Source: Flavobacterium sp. 9AF (lineage in GTDB: Bacteria; Bacteroidota; Bacteroidia; Flavobacteriales; Flavobacteriaceae). From it: a stretch of 64,000 bases of DNA. A program made the position numbers and the translations under genes. Of this stretch, positions 57,518-64,000 are shown piece by piece (the first letter of the stretch is position 1; each line of letters begins with the position of its first letter). The notes below the pieces were generated by a model that had not been told where the DNA came from, ran no database searches, and saw nothing but the letters and a program-made list of their open reading frames with translations. Where the stretch lies: the NCBI RefSeq assembly GCF_902506265.1, contig NZ_LR733556.1, forward strand, positions 1,493,755 to 1,557,754, written 5' to 3'.

Positions 57518-59590
57518 ATGAACATTAGTATTCCAAAAGCGGTTTTATTCTCATTATTTTTTTACATCACAAGTTTTGCTCAAAACATGCAAGAAGGTTT
57601 TTCTTATTTAGAAAATGGAGATTTTGAGAAAGCAGAAGTTTTCTTTGAAAATACCCTAAAGGAGTTTCCAACTAATAAAACCGCACGTTTGTGTTATGCT
57701 CGTGCCATAGGTTTAAATAAACAACCTGAAAATGCGCTATCCCTTTTCGTTCAATTACTTAAAGAATACCCTGAGGATTTAGAAATCCAACTCAATTATG
57801 CTGAAGCATTACTTTGGAACAAAAAATTTGAAGAGGCGAAAAGCTTTTATGAAAAATTGATAACTAATAATCCAGAAAATTTTGTTGCGCATTTAGGATA
57901 TGCAAATACACTTTCCAATTTAAAAATCTATGATAGTGCTTTATATCATGTAAATAAGGCATTAACCATTTCAAATCAAAATTCTGGTGCATTGCTTTCT
58001 AGGAAATATATAAAGTTAGGTCTTGCTAATGAAAAAATAAGTTCAAAAAACTATGAAGAAGCAGAAAGACTGTATGATGAAATTTTAATTGATTTTCCAA
58101 ATGATAAAGAAACACTACTTAACAAAGCCAATCTGTTTTTAATTTCAAAACAAATTAAAAAAGGAGAAGCAGTTTACCAATTGTTAGCACAGGAAAATCC
58201 TAATCTTTCGCTAAACGGACTTTCTCTTTTAGCTCATTTAGAAAATAAAGACAAAAAAGCTTTAGCAATAGCCACAACATCTTTAAAACAAAGTGATACA
58301 ATTTCTGAAAAAACTATTGTAAAACAAACCCAAGAAAGATATGTACAAGCGTTGATTTGGAATCGTAAATATAAGGAAGCAAGCCAAGAAATTGATACGT
58401 TGTCTCAAAAATATCCCAATGAAAATTGGGTAATGGCACTATCAGCCACATTAGCAATTTATCAAAGTAATTTTAACCAAAGTATTCAAGATTATGAAAC
58501 CATTTTAAAAAATGACGATCATTCTTTTGATGGGAATTTAGGTATTGCAAATGCTTATTATGCTTCAAGAAAAGTGCATAAAGCTTACGAAGCGGTTTAT
58601 AAAACATTAGAAATTTTCCCTAATCAAAATGATGCGATGCAGTTTTTAAAAAAACTAAACGCAGAACACACTCCTTTTGTAGAAGAAAAAATGAGTTATT
58701 CCTTTGACAATGGAAATAATATTGCTTTTGCATCTTTAACTCAATTAACCATACCTACTTCATTAAAGTGGTCATTTTACTCTTCTTATCAATATAGAAA
58801 AACAGAAAACTCGGTTACAAAAGTATTTGCCACTACAAATGATTTTATGATTGGAACAACTTACAAGTTTCATCCCAAAGCAAGTTTTACATTACATTCT
58901 GGCATTTCAAACGCAAGTAGTTTTACAAATTCATACAGTCAATTGCTATTACATTCTTTTTTTAAAGTTAAACCCATGCCTTTACAGGACTTAGAAGTAG
59001 GTTATAAAAGAGAAATGCAAAATTTTAATTCCGATTTGATTGATAAAGAAATTATTAGCAATCATTTCTATACAAATTATAATATTAGTACAAACTTTAA
59101 ATTAGGCTGGTTTACCCAATATTTTTACACTACACAATCCGATTCGAATACACGAAATTTATTATTTACTTCTTTATACTATAATTTTTTAGTTAAACCC
59201 GTTTTAAAAGGCGGAATTAATTATCAATATATAAGCTTTAAAAATCAAGTTCCTACCGATTATTTTAGTCCGAAAAAATTTCATGCTTATGAAGTTTTCA
59301 TTGATTTTTTGAAAGATGAAAATAGTACCGAAGTGAAACGTTTTTTTTACAACCTAAATGGAGCTACTGGTTTTCAATTTATTGAGGAGAATGACAAGCA
59401 ATGGACATATCGTGTACAAGGGAAATTAGGTTATAAATTTTCTGATCGATTAATAGCTAATGTATATGGTTTACGTAGTAATATAGCTTCTACTACTGCA
59501 GCAGGTTTTACTTATAATGAATTAGGCATACGTTTAAAATGGTACATTTGTAAAGAACCTATTTTTAAAACTAAAAAAACCGAAGAGTAA
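57518..59590 (+). CDS. TPR / outer-membrane beta-barrel exopolysaccharide export protein
   Basis: The 690-aa protein has a signal peptide ('ALFSLFFYITSFAQ') and TPR repeats over about residues 20-380 ('GDFEKAEVFFENTLKEFPTN', 'KKFEEAKSFYEKLITNNPEN', 'KKGEAVYQLLAQENPNL'). A beta-barrel of alternating strands follows to the end ('FHPKASFTLHSGISNASSFT', 'ANVYGLRSNIASTTAAGFTY'). This is the arrangement of PgaA and BcsC, which guide polymer through the periplasm and outer membrane. It probably exports the glycan made by the neighbouring enzymes. It is divergent from the STAS genes and ends in a bidirectional terminator. Confidence 0.85.
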   Translation: MNISIPKAVLFSLFFYITSFAQNMQEGFSYLENGDFEKAEVFFENTLKEFPTNKTARLCYARAIGLNKQPENALSLFVQLLKEYPEDLEIQLNYAEALLWNKKFEEAKSFYEKLITNNPENFVAHLGYANTLSNLKIYDSALYHVNKALTISNQNSGALLSRKYIKLGLANEKISSKNYEEAERLYDEILIDFPNDKETLLNKANLFLISKQIKKGEAVYQLLAQENPNLSLNGLSLLAHLENKDKKALAIATTSLKQSDTISEKTIVKQTQERYVQALIWNRKYKEASQEIDTLSQKYPNENWVMALSATLAIYQSNFNQSIQDYETILKNDDHSFDGNLGIANAYYASRKVHKAYEAVYKTLEIFPNQNDAMQFLKKLNAEHTPFVEEKMSYSFDNGNNIAFASLTQLTIPTSLKWSFYSSYQYRKTENSVTKVFATTNDFMIGTTYKFHPKASFTLHSGISNASSFTNSYSQLLLHSFFKVKPMPLQDLEVGYKREMQNFNSDLIDKEIISNHFYTNYNISTNFKLGWFTQYFYTTQSDSNTRNLLFTSLYYNFLVKPVLKGGINYQYISFKNQVPTDYFSPKKFHAYEVFIDFLKDENSTEVKRFFYNLNGATGFQFIEENDKQWTYRVQGKLGYKFSDRLIANVYGLRSNIASTTAAGFTYNELGIRLKWYICKEPIFKTKKTEE

Positions 59591-59605
59591 CTTCGGTTTT
59601 TCTTG
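59576..59605. terminator. Bidirectional terminator overlapping the export gene stop
   Basis: AAAACCGAAG (59576-59585) pairs with CTTCGGTTTT (59591-59600) around a 5-nt loop containing the TAA stop of the TPR/beta-barrel gene. A-runs on the left and T-runs on the right make it active on both strands, so it may also end the leftward transcript of the LytTR gene. Confidence 0.88.
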
Positions 59606-59753
59606 GTTAACAACATCATTTAATCCATTATATTGATGTATTCAAAAATCATTCTTTTTAAAAATAAGTAGATAGCTTAATTGTGTCTTATTTTCTATTG
59701 TAAAAATACTCATAAGTAAATTATATTCAACATTTTATTCGGCAAAAAATAAA

Positions 59754-59788
59754 AAAGCATCGACAAATAGTAAGAAAGTATCGATAAA
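59754..59788. repeat. Pair of 14-nt direct repeats with 21-bp period
   Basis: AAAGCATCGACAAA (59754-59767) and AAAGTATCGATAAA (59775-59788) match at 12 of 14 bases and start exactly 21 bp apart, two helical turns. Paired direct repeats at this period are the geometry bound by LytTR regulators, and one such regulator gene ends 5 nt away. However the site is downstream of both neighbouring genes, not at a promoter. Confidence 0.4.
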
Positions 59789-59792
59789 GCAA

Positions 59793-60506
59793 TTAAAGTA
59801 AATTTAAGCGTTTCATTAGTTCGGGTCTATTGCTTCGACTAACTGGAATCACTTCTTTTCCAATTAAAACGCTATTATCTTCAATATCAATAATTTTATG
59901 CGTATTAATTATAAAAGAGCGATGTACTTTTAAAAATAAATTATGAGGTAATTTATCTTCAATTTTTTTAAGTGTAGAATGTACGATATAGTTTTTCTGA
60001 TCTGTTTTAATATGTATATAATCTCCTTTAGCTTCCACAATACTAACCGATTCAAATTCTATTTTAATAAGTCTCCTATCTATATTTACATAAAACTCGG
60101 TAGCACTGTCTTCAGGCATATTGGTTTCTGTAGTTATTTGTTTTGAAACAATATGACTACTACTTGCTTTATGGATGGCTTTTTGAAAACGTTCTTCCGT
60201 TAAAGGTTTAACTAAATAATCGACAATACAATCATATTCAAAAGCTTCAATTGCAAAATTTTTATCTGAGGTAATTAATATTATTTTAGGCGGATTTTTT
60301 ATGGTTTGAATAAAATCAAATCCAGTAAAATCTGGCATATGAATATCTAAAAAAATTAAATCTATTTCATTTTGATTTAGAAATTTTATGGCTTGCATGG
60401 CATTGGAAAAATCGCCCACTAAACTTAATTCTTTATACTTAGATATCATTTGAGCAATAATTGCTCTTGCCATTTCTTCATCATCAATGATAATACAGTT
60501 CATCAT
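59793..60506 (-). CDS. LytTR-family response regulator
   Basis: The receiver domain (1-118) has D8-D9, phospho-acceptor D54 ('DLIFLDIHMPDFTG') and K-P ('DYLVKPLTEERF'). The LytTR domain (about 140-237) has 'VSIVEAKGDYIHIKTDQKNY' and 'LFLKVHRSFIINTHKIIDIE'. It is a transcription factor that should end the phosphorelay encoded upstream; the Hpt gene stops 10 nt before its start. The start could be at 60506 or at the second ATG, 60503. Targets probably include the polysaccharide genes, but no operator was proven. Confidence 0.94.
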   Translation of the reverse strand: MMNCIIIDDEEMARAIIAQMISKYKELSLVGDFSNAMQAIKFLNQNEIDLIFLDIHMPDFTGFDFIQTIKNPPKIILITSDKNFAIEAFEYDCIVDYLVKPLTEERFQKAIHKASSSHIVSKQITTETNMPEDSATEFYVNIDRRLIKIEFESVSIVEAKGDYIHIKTDQKNYIVHSTLKKIEDKLPHNLFLKVHRSFIINTHKIIDIEDNSVLIGKEVIPVSRSNRPELMKRLNLL

Positions 60507-60516
60507 GTTTTACAAT

Positions 60517-60834
60517 TTATAAAGCGTTCACAAAATCGGTTATATTTTTTAAAATGAGTTCAAAATCATTTTTTAAATCTTCCCTATTTTGTTTTAAATT
60601 TTCTTCAAATGTTTCAGCAAGATAATAACTTTTTTCAAGACCTAAAATAGATATTTTATGTTTTAATTTATGAACCGCTTGTGCGGCAGCTAGAAAATTA
60701 GCGTTGTACATTTGTCTTTCGTAATTTTCGATTTCTTCTGGCAATTCTTTTTTAAGAATAGCGATCATTTTGTTTTTAAATTCTAAACTATCTCCCGATA
60801 ATTCATTAATATATGTAAGATTAGGCTGTTCCAT
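60517..60834 (-). CDS. Histidine phosphotransfer (Hpt) protein, 105 aa
   Basis: A four-helix Hpt domain with the phospho-acceptor H55 in 'AQAVHKLKHKISILGL', the usual HxLKG motif with H in place of G. It shuttles phosphate between receivers. I start it at the ATG at 60834, one base after the histidine kinase stop codon; a longer frame to 60906 lies wholly inside the kinase gene and adds no Hpt sequence. Hpt proteins normally work with hybrid kinases or several receivers. No hybrid kinase is present, so its partners here may be the LytTR regulator and the receivers of the two receiver-GT2 proteins. Confidence 0.88.
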   Translation of the reverse strand: MEQPNLTYINELSGDSLEFKNKMIAILKKELPEEIENYERQMYNANFLAAAQAVHKLKHKISILGLEKSYYLAETFEENLKQNREDLKNDFELILKNITDFVNAL

Positions 60835-60835
60835 T

Positions 60836-61867
60836 TTACTTAGAAATTGTGAAGAAGAAAGTAGAACCAAGACCTTCTTGGCTTTCGAGCCATATTTCTC
60901 CATCATAATAATTAACTATTTTTTTTACTATCGAAAGACCTATCCCAGAAGAAGGCGTGTTGCTTTGCAACTTAGTAAATACGTTAAAAATTTTATGAAA
61001 ATAATTTTCAGCGATTCCTATTCCGTTATCTTTCACAAAAAATTCAAAAGAATCTTTATTCTCTTTGGAACCAATTTCAATAATAATTTCTTCCTTATCA
61101 CTATATTTAATTGCATTTTGTATTAAATTTTGAAAAACTTGCTTAAATCGCCAAGCATTACCATATAATTTAGGTAAATTTTCTTGAATTTTAAAGTTAA
61201 CATTCTTAGGTATATTCATTATCCTTAAAACTTCTTCAATAATATGGTTTATATTAAGCCATCGATCCTCAGATTCTAGTTTGTCAATAGTAGAATAATC
61301 TAGAATACCTTTAATCAATAAATCCATTTTTTCTACATTTGACAACACTAGATTTAATGAATTTAAACAATTTTCACCCATTCGTTCTTTGTTATCTTCA
61401 ATAACCCAATTAATCAACGTATCAATATTTCGTAAAGGTGCTTTTAAATCGTGTGAAACCACATGTGCATATTCATTTAATTCTTGATTTTGAGTTTCTA
61501 GATTTTTCAATAATTCTTCCCGTTGATTGGTCATCAAAATGATTTCTTCCGCTTGCTTTTTCAAATATTCTGTTTGATTAAACTCTTTTTCATCGGCTAA
61601 CTTAGTGGCATCTAAATTGATTGATTTTAAAATATTTGATAAATTTTCATTTACTTCTTTTAAACTGTTGGCCTCTTCTCTAAGCTTTTTATTCGCTTCA
61701 AAAAGTTCGTCTGAACTTATTTTCATAGCGCGTTGTAACATACTCAACTGATCCTCATAATTTCCATACGATTCATTAACCGCATTAAAAAATGGCTGTA
61801 AGCTTTGTAGAACTTCAGGATTCGTTTTTATTAGTTTGTTTATTTGTCTGTTTAGGAGTGATTTCAT
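60836..61867 (-). CDS. Soluble histidine kinase with coiled-coil N-terminus
   Basis: The 343-aa kinase lacks any signal peptide, membrane helix or recognisable sensor domain. Residues 1-125 are a long coiled coil ('SSDELFEANKKLREEANSLK'). H139 lies in 'VVSHDLKAPLRNID' (HisKA), and the HATPase has 'NLIQNAIKYSDKEE', 'VKDNGIGIAENYFHKIF' and 'SGIGLSIVKKIV'. It probably takes its input from the FIST protein, whose stop codon overlaps its start by one base. Its phosphate likely goes to the LytTR regulator, directly or through the Hpt, which it precedes by one base. Confidence 0.93.
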   Translation of the reverse strand: MKSLLNRQINKLIKTNPEVLQSLQPFFNAVNESYGNYEDQLSMLQRAMKISSDELFEANKKLREEANSLKEVNENLSNILKSINLDATKLADEKEFNQTEYLKKQAEEIILMTNQREELLKNLETQNQELNEYAHVVSHDLKAPLRNIDTLINWVIEDNKERMGENCLNSLNLVLSNVEKMDLLIKGILDYSTIDKLESEDRWLNINHIIEEVLRIMNIPKNVNFKIQENLPKLYGNAWRFKQVFQNLIQNAIKYSDKEEIIIEIGSKENKDSFEFFVKDNGIGIAENYFHKIFNVFTKLQSNTPSSGIGLSIVKKIVNYYDGEIWLESQEGLGSTFFFTISK

Positions 61868-62997
61868 TATTCACTTATAAGAGTTAATGTCATAGTTTGA
61901 TTGTGTAAATCACAAAAGGTATTATTAGAAAATGGAGCCATTTCACCATACGAGTAAAAACCAGTGATAGCAGTTGTATCGCCTATTACTTCTTGCACTC
62001 TCTCGATTTCCTCCTCCACTCGCTGATTCATGACAAGTTTTCTTCCTACACAGCTTACTAATAAAGCTAATTGAGGTAATTCTTTTCTATTTTCCATGGC
62101 CTTTTTAGCGGCTTCATTGGCACCTTCTGCAATTTCGTCTACAGAAGCCATCATTAATTGTACTTTTGAATTTTCTGGCACATCTCCTGCAAGTGTCATT
62201 GATTTTTCTTCATTATCAATTCCTAAAATAGTTCTTACAACCGCTCCATTTTTCCCTTGAGGTGTAACATTTAAAGGGTATAATAAAGAGGCTTGAGGCA
62301 GTTGTTGTGCTTTATCACCTAAATATTTTTTATACAAATCGAGTGCGGGTTGACCATCAATCTCATATAATACATTCGCATTAGATTTAGTAATAATCCG
62401 TTCGGGTCCAAATGAAGACCAACCTCCAAAACTAGCAAATGAAATTTCTAAGGTTTCTCCATAAAAACCAATCAATATAACTTCTCCTTCTTTAGGATTT
62501 TCTTTATAAGAAGCTAAAGTTTTTTCAAACTTGGCATCATCACCACACATACCTCCAGAAATAGGAATAGTACTTTGAATGTTTTTCTCTAGTCCTTCTA
62601 TCAGAGAACTTCCATTTACGAAACTTCCTTCAGATAAAACAAACAAGTGTTTTAATTTGTCTTTTGGAATTGAATTATATAAAGATTCACCTAATTTTTT
62701 TGCGTCTTTATTGTGATTAAAAATATTATCTGTACAAATATGAAAAGTACTTTTTTCAAATTCGATAGCTGTAACCACTATTGAATTATCAAATACATTA
62801 TTGTCCATTATTTCCCCTGAAGTAGAACCAAAAACCAAATGCTCATAAGGAAATTCCTTCCTAATGTCTTCAATTACTTCTTCTTTTTCTAATAACATTC
62901 TGTTGCCAAAAATTAACACTAATGGATTTTTTAGTGTAATTTTATCTTGAAGATAATTCCAATTTTCATTTATTTTATATGCTTGATTAACTCTCAT
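61867..62997 (-). CDS. FIST-domain sensory protein
   Basis: The 376-aa protein comprises FIST_N and FIST_C domains: 'HLVFGSTSGEIMDN' , 'FVLSEGSFVNGSSLIEGLEK', 'IPISGGMCGDDAKF', then 'LYEIDGQPALDLYKKYLGDK' and 'ALLVSCVGRKLVMNQRVEEE'. FIST domains are thought to bind small ligands such as amino acids and feed histidine kinases or chemotaxis proteins. The protein has no membrane segment, so it is a cytoplasmic sensor. It overlaps the kinase gene by one base (TAATG) and is 3 nt after the PAS kinase gene, forming one leftward operon with the Hpt and LytTR genes. Confidence 0.93.
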   Translation of the reverse strand: MRVNQAYKINENWNYLQDKITLKNPLVLIFGNRMLLEKEEVIEDIRKEFPYEHLVFGSTSGEIMDNNVFDNSIVVTAIEFEKSTFHICTDNIFNHNKDAKKLGESLYNSIPKDKLKHLFVLSEGSFVNGSSLIEGLEKNIQSTIPISGGMCGDDAKFEKTLASYKENPKEGEVILIGFYGETLEISFASFGGWSSFGPERIITKSNANVLYEIDGQPALDLYKKYLGDKAQQLPQASLLYPLNVTPQGKNGAVVRTILGIDNEEKSMTLAGDVPENSKVQLMMASVDEIAEGANEAAKKAMENRKELPQLALLVSCVGRKLVMNQRVEEEIERVQEVIGDTTAITGFYSYGEMAPFSNNTFCDLHNQTMTLTLISE

Positions 62998-63000
62998 AGT

Positions 63001-64000
63001 TTAGTTTTTTGGTAATTTAATAAAAAAAGTAGTTCCTATATTTATCTCGCTTTCTATCCATATACTGCCTCCATAATTTTCTACTACTCTTTTAACGATA
63101 GATAATCCAATACCTGTTGACTGCTGATTATTAGTAAACGATTGAAAAATTTTAAATATTTTTTCCTGATTTTCTTTTTCTATTCCAGGCCCATTGTCTT
63201 TAATAGAGAAAATATAATTTGTTGCTTCTTCTTCAAAATCAATTTCTACCCATCCTTCAGACTTGTCTATATAAGTAACCGCATTACTAATGATGTTTTG
63301 AAACAATTGTTGCATTCTATATTTATCTGCTTGTATGACAGGTAATTTATTTTTAATACTAATTTTTATGTTTTCAGGCACATGAATAATATTGATACAG
63401 TTTTCAACTACATCGTTTAGATTTACATTCTCATCAACTATTATTTCAGAATTAACTTTGGAATAGGTTAAAATACCTTGGATTAAATGATCCATTTTTT
63501 CTACTTTATTCTCAATCAGGTTAAGATATTGCGTGGTTTGTTCGCTAAATTCTTTGCCATTATCTTCTTTTATCCAAGTTATTAAAGAATGAATACTTCT
63601 TAAGGGAGATTTTAAATCATGAGAAACTATTTGCGCATATTCATTAAGTTTTTCGTTTTGTCTTTCTAATTTGCGTAGTAACTCCTCTTTTTGTAATTCC
63701 AATTTTTTTTGATCTGTTATGTCAAGGTGAATACCAATAGAACCAATAACTTTACCATTAAGACTATAATTTGGAGCACCACTAATAAGCCAATGTCTTA
63801 TTTCTCCAGATTTATTTTTTGCTGTAATTTCATATGAATCTGAAATTCCCATTTTTCTTTTCTCATTTTTAACTTCTACAATTTTTTTACTTTCTGAAGT
63901 TAAAATATATTCGGAAGCGTTTTTTCCTAAAAGTTCTGTGACTTCATAACCAGACATTTCACAAAACGATTGATTGGCAAACAAAATCAAATCATTATTG
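63001..64000 (-). CDS. PAS-domain histidine kinase, 5' end outside window
   Basis: The frame runs open to the right window edge, and the first visible residues ('NNDLILFANQSFCEMSGYEV') are already inside a PAS domain, so the true start lies beyond. The PAS domain and PAC motif ('NGKVIGSIGIHLDITDQKK') are followed by a coiled coil, HisKA with 'IVSHDLKSPLRSIHSL', and HATPase with 'NIISNAVTYIDKSE', 'IKDNGPGIEKENQEKIF' and 'TGIGLSIVKRVV'. It is a sibling of the soluble kinase at 60836 (same 'SHDLK.PLR.I' arrangement) and stops 3 nt before the FIST gene. It may be another input into the same Hpt/LytTR relay. Confidence 0.92.
   Translation of the reverse strand, partial: NNDLILFANQSFCEMSGYEVTELLGKNASEYILTSESKKIVEVKNEKRKMGISDSYEITAKNKSGEIRHWLISGAPNYSLNGKVIGSIGIHLDITDQKKLELQKEELLRKLERQNEKLNEYAQIVSHDLKSPLRSIHSLITWIKEDNGKEFSEQTTQYLNLIENKVEKMDHLIQGILTYSKVNSEIIVDENVNLNDVVENCINIIHVPENIKISIKNKLPVIQADKYRMQQLFQNIISNAVTYIDKSEGWVEIDFEEEATNYIFSIKDNGPGIEKENQEKIFKIFQSFTNNQQSTGIGLSIVKRVVENYGGSIWIESEINIGTTFFIKLPKN

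Noticed and set aside
60835-60906. Longer N-terminus for the Hpt protein
   Set aside because: The extra 24 residues are encoded entirely within the histidine kinase gene and carry no Hpt features; the ATG at 60834 directly follows the kinase stop codon.
44483-64000. Cellulose (Bcs) or PNAG (Pga) locus
   Set aside because: The exporter and GH5-like hydrolase are reminiscent, but no BcsA/PgaC-type processive membrane GT2, PilZ domain or PgaB deacetylase is present in the window.

Overview
The window looks like a chromosomal segment from a member of the Flavobacteriaceae (Bacteroidota), most likely Flavobacterium or a close relative. Supporting signs are the very AT-rich DNA, promoters of the Bacteroidota type (-7 element TAnnTTTG), a SusC/FecA-like TonB-dependent receptor, two proteins with type IX secretion (T9SS) C-terminal sorting domains, DUF3078 and DUF4407 proteins, a propeller-type LytS sensor kinase and a lipoprotein alpha-2-macroglobulin/PbpC pair. 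I saw no rRNA, tRNA, insertion sequence, integrase or CRISPR array.

Layout. 3-2030: 3' part of a TonB receptor. 2096-14754: an accessory island of ten genes of largely unknown function in three transcription units: 2163-7990 (+), 13619-8010 (-) and 13750-14754 (+). They encode leucine-rich, ankyrin, TPR, propeller-like and helical-repeat proteins plus a DUF4303-like protein. All three units have the same 14-bp palindrome exactly 23 nt before their -7 element, so they appear to be one regulon. 14765-17533: a NarL-type two-component pair next to that island. 17596-19295: umuC-umuD (polymerase V-like). 19362-22996: DUF3078 protein, dxs and a TonB-C-like protein. 23057-31452: tadA, then an alpha-2-macroglobulin lipoprotein overlapping pbpC. 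31525-37861: LytS/LytTR two-component pair and a secreted LamG/T9SS protein. 37862-38379: a gene-free stretch with a terminator, a structured hairpin element and the leader of the DUF4407 gene. 38380-44354: DUF4407 membrane protein, and a giant Ig-like T9SS protein with a 71-residue anchored partner.

44483-64000 looks like one functional region for a surface or exported polysaccharide with built-in signal transduction. It has two paralogous fusions of a response-regulator receiver to a family 2 glycosyltransferase, two paralogous family 4 glycosyltransferases, a Wzx-like flippase, and a three-gene operon (large GT-C-like membrane protein, secreted Ig-like protein, GH5-like glycoside hydrolase). 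It also has two tandem STAS proteins, a TPR/beta-barrel outer-membrane export protein, and a FIST sensor, soluble histidine kinase, Hpt and LytTR regulator series, followed by a further PAS histidine kinase cut by the window end. No GGDEF, EAL or PilZ protein is present. Phosphorelay input acting directly on glycosyltransferase enzymes is the most unusual feature of the window.

The two leading candidates for an undescribed system are therefore the receiver-GT2 polysaccharide cluster (44483-64000) and the palindrome-controlled island of repeat-scaffold proteins (2096-14754).
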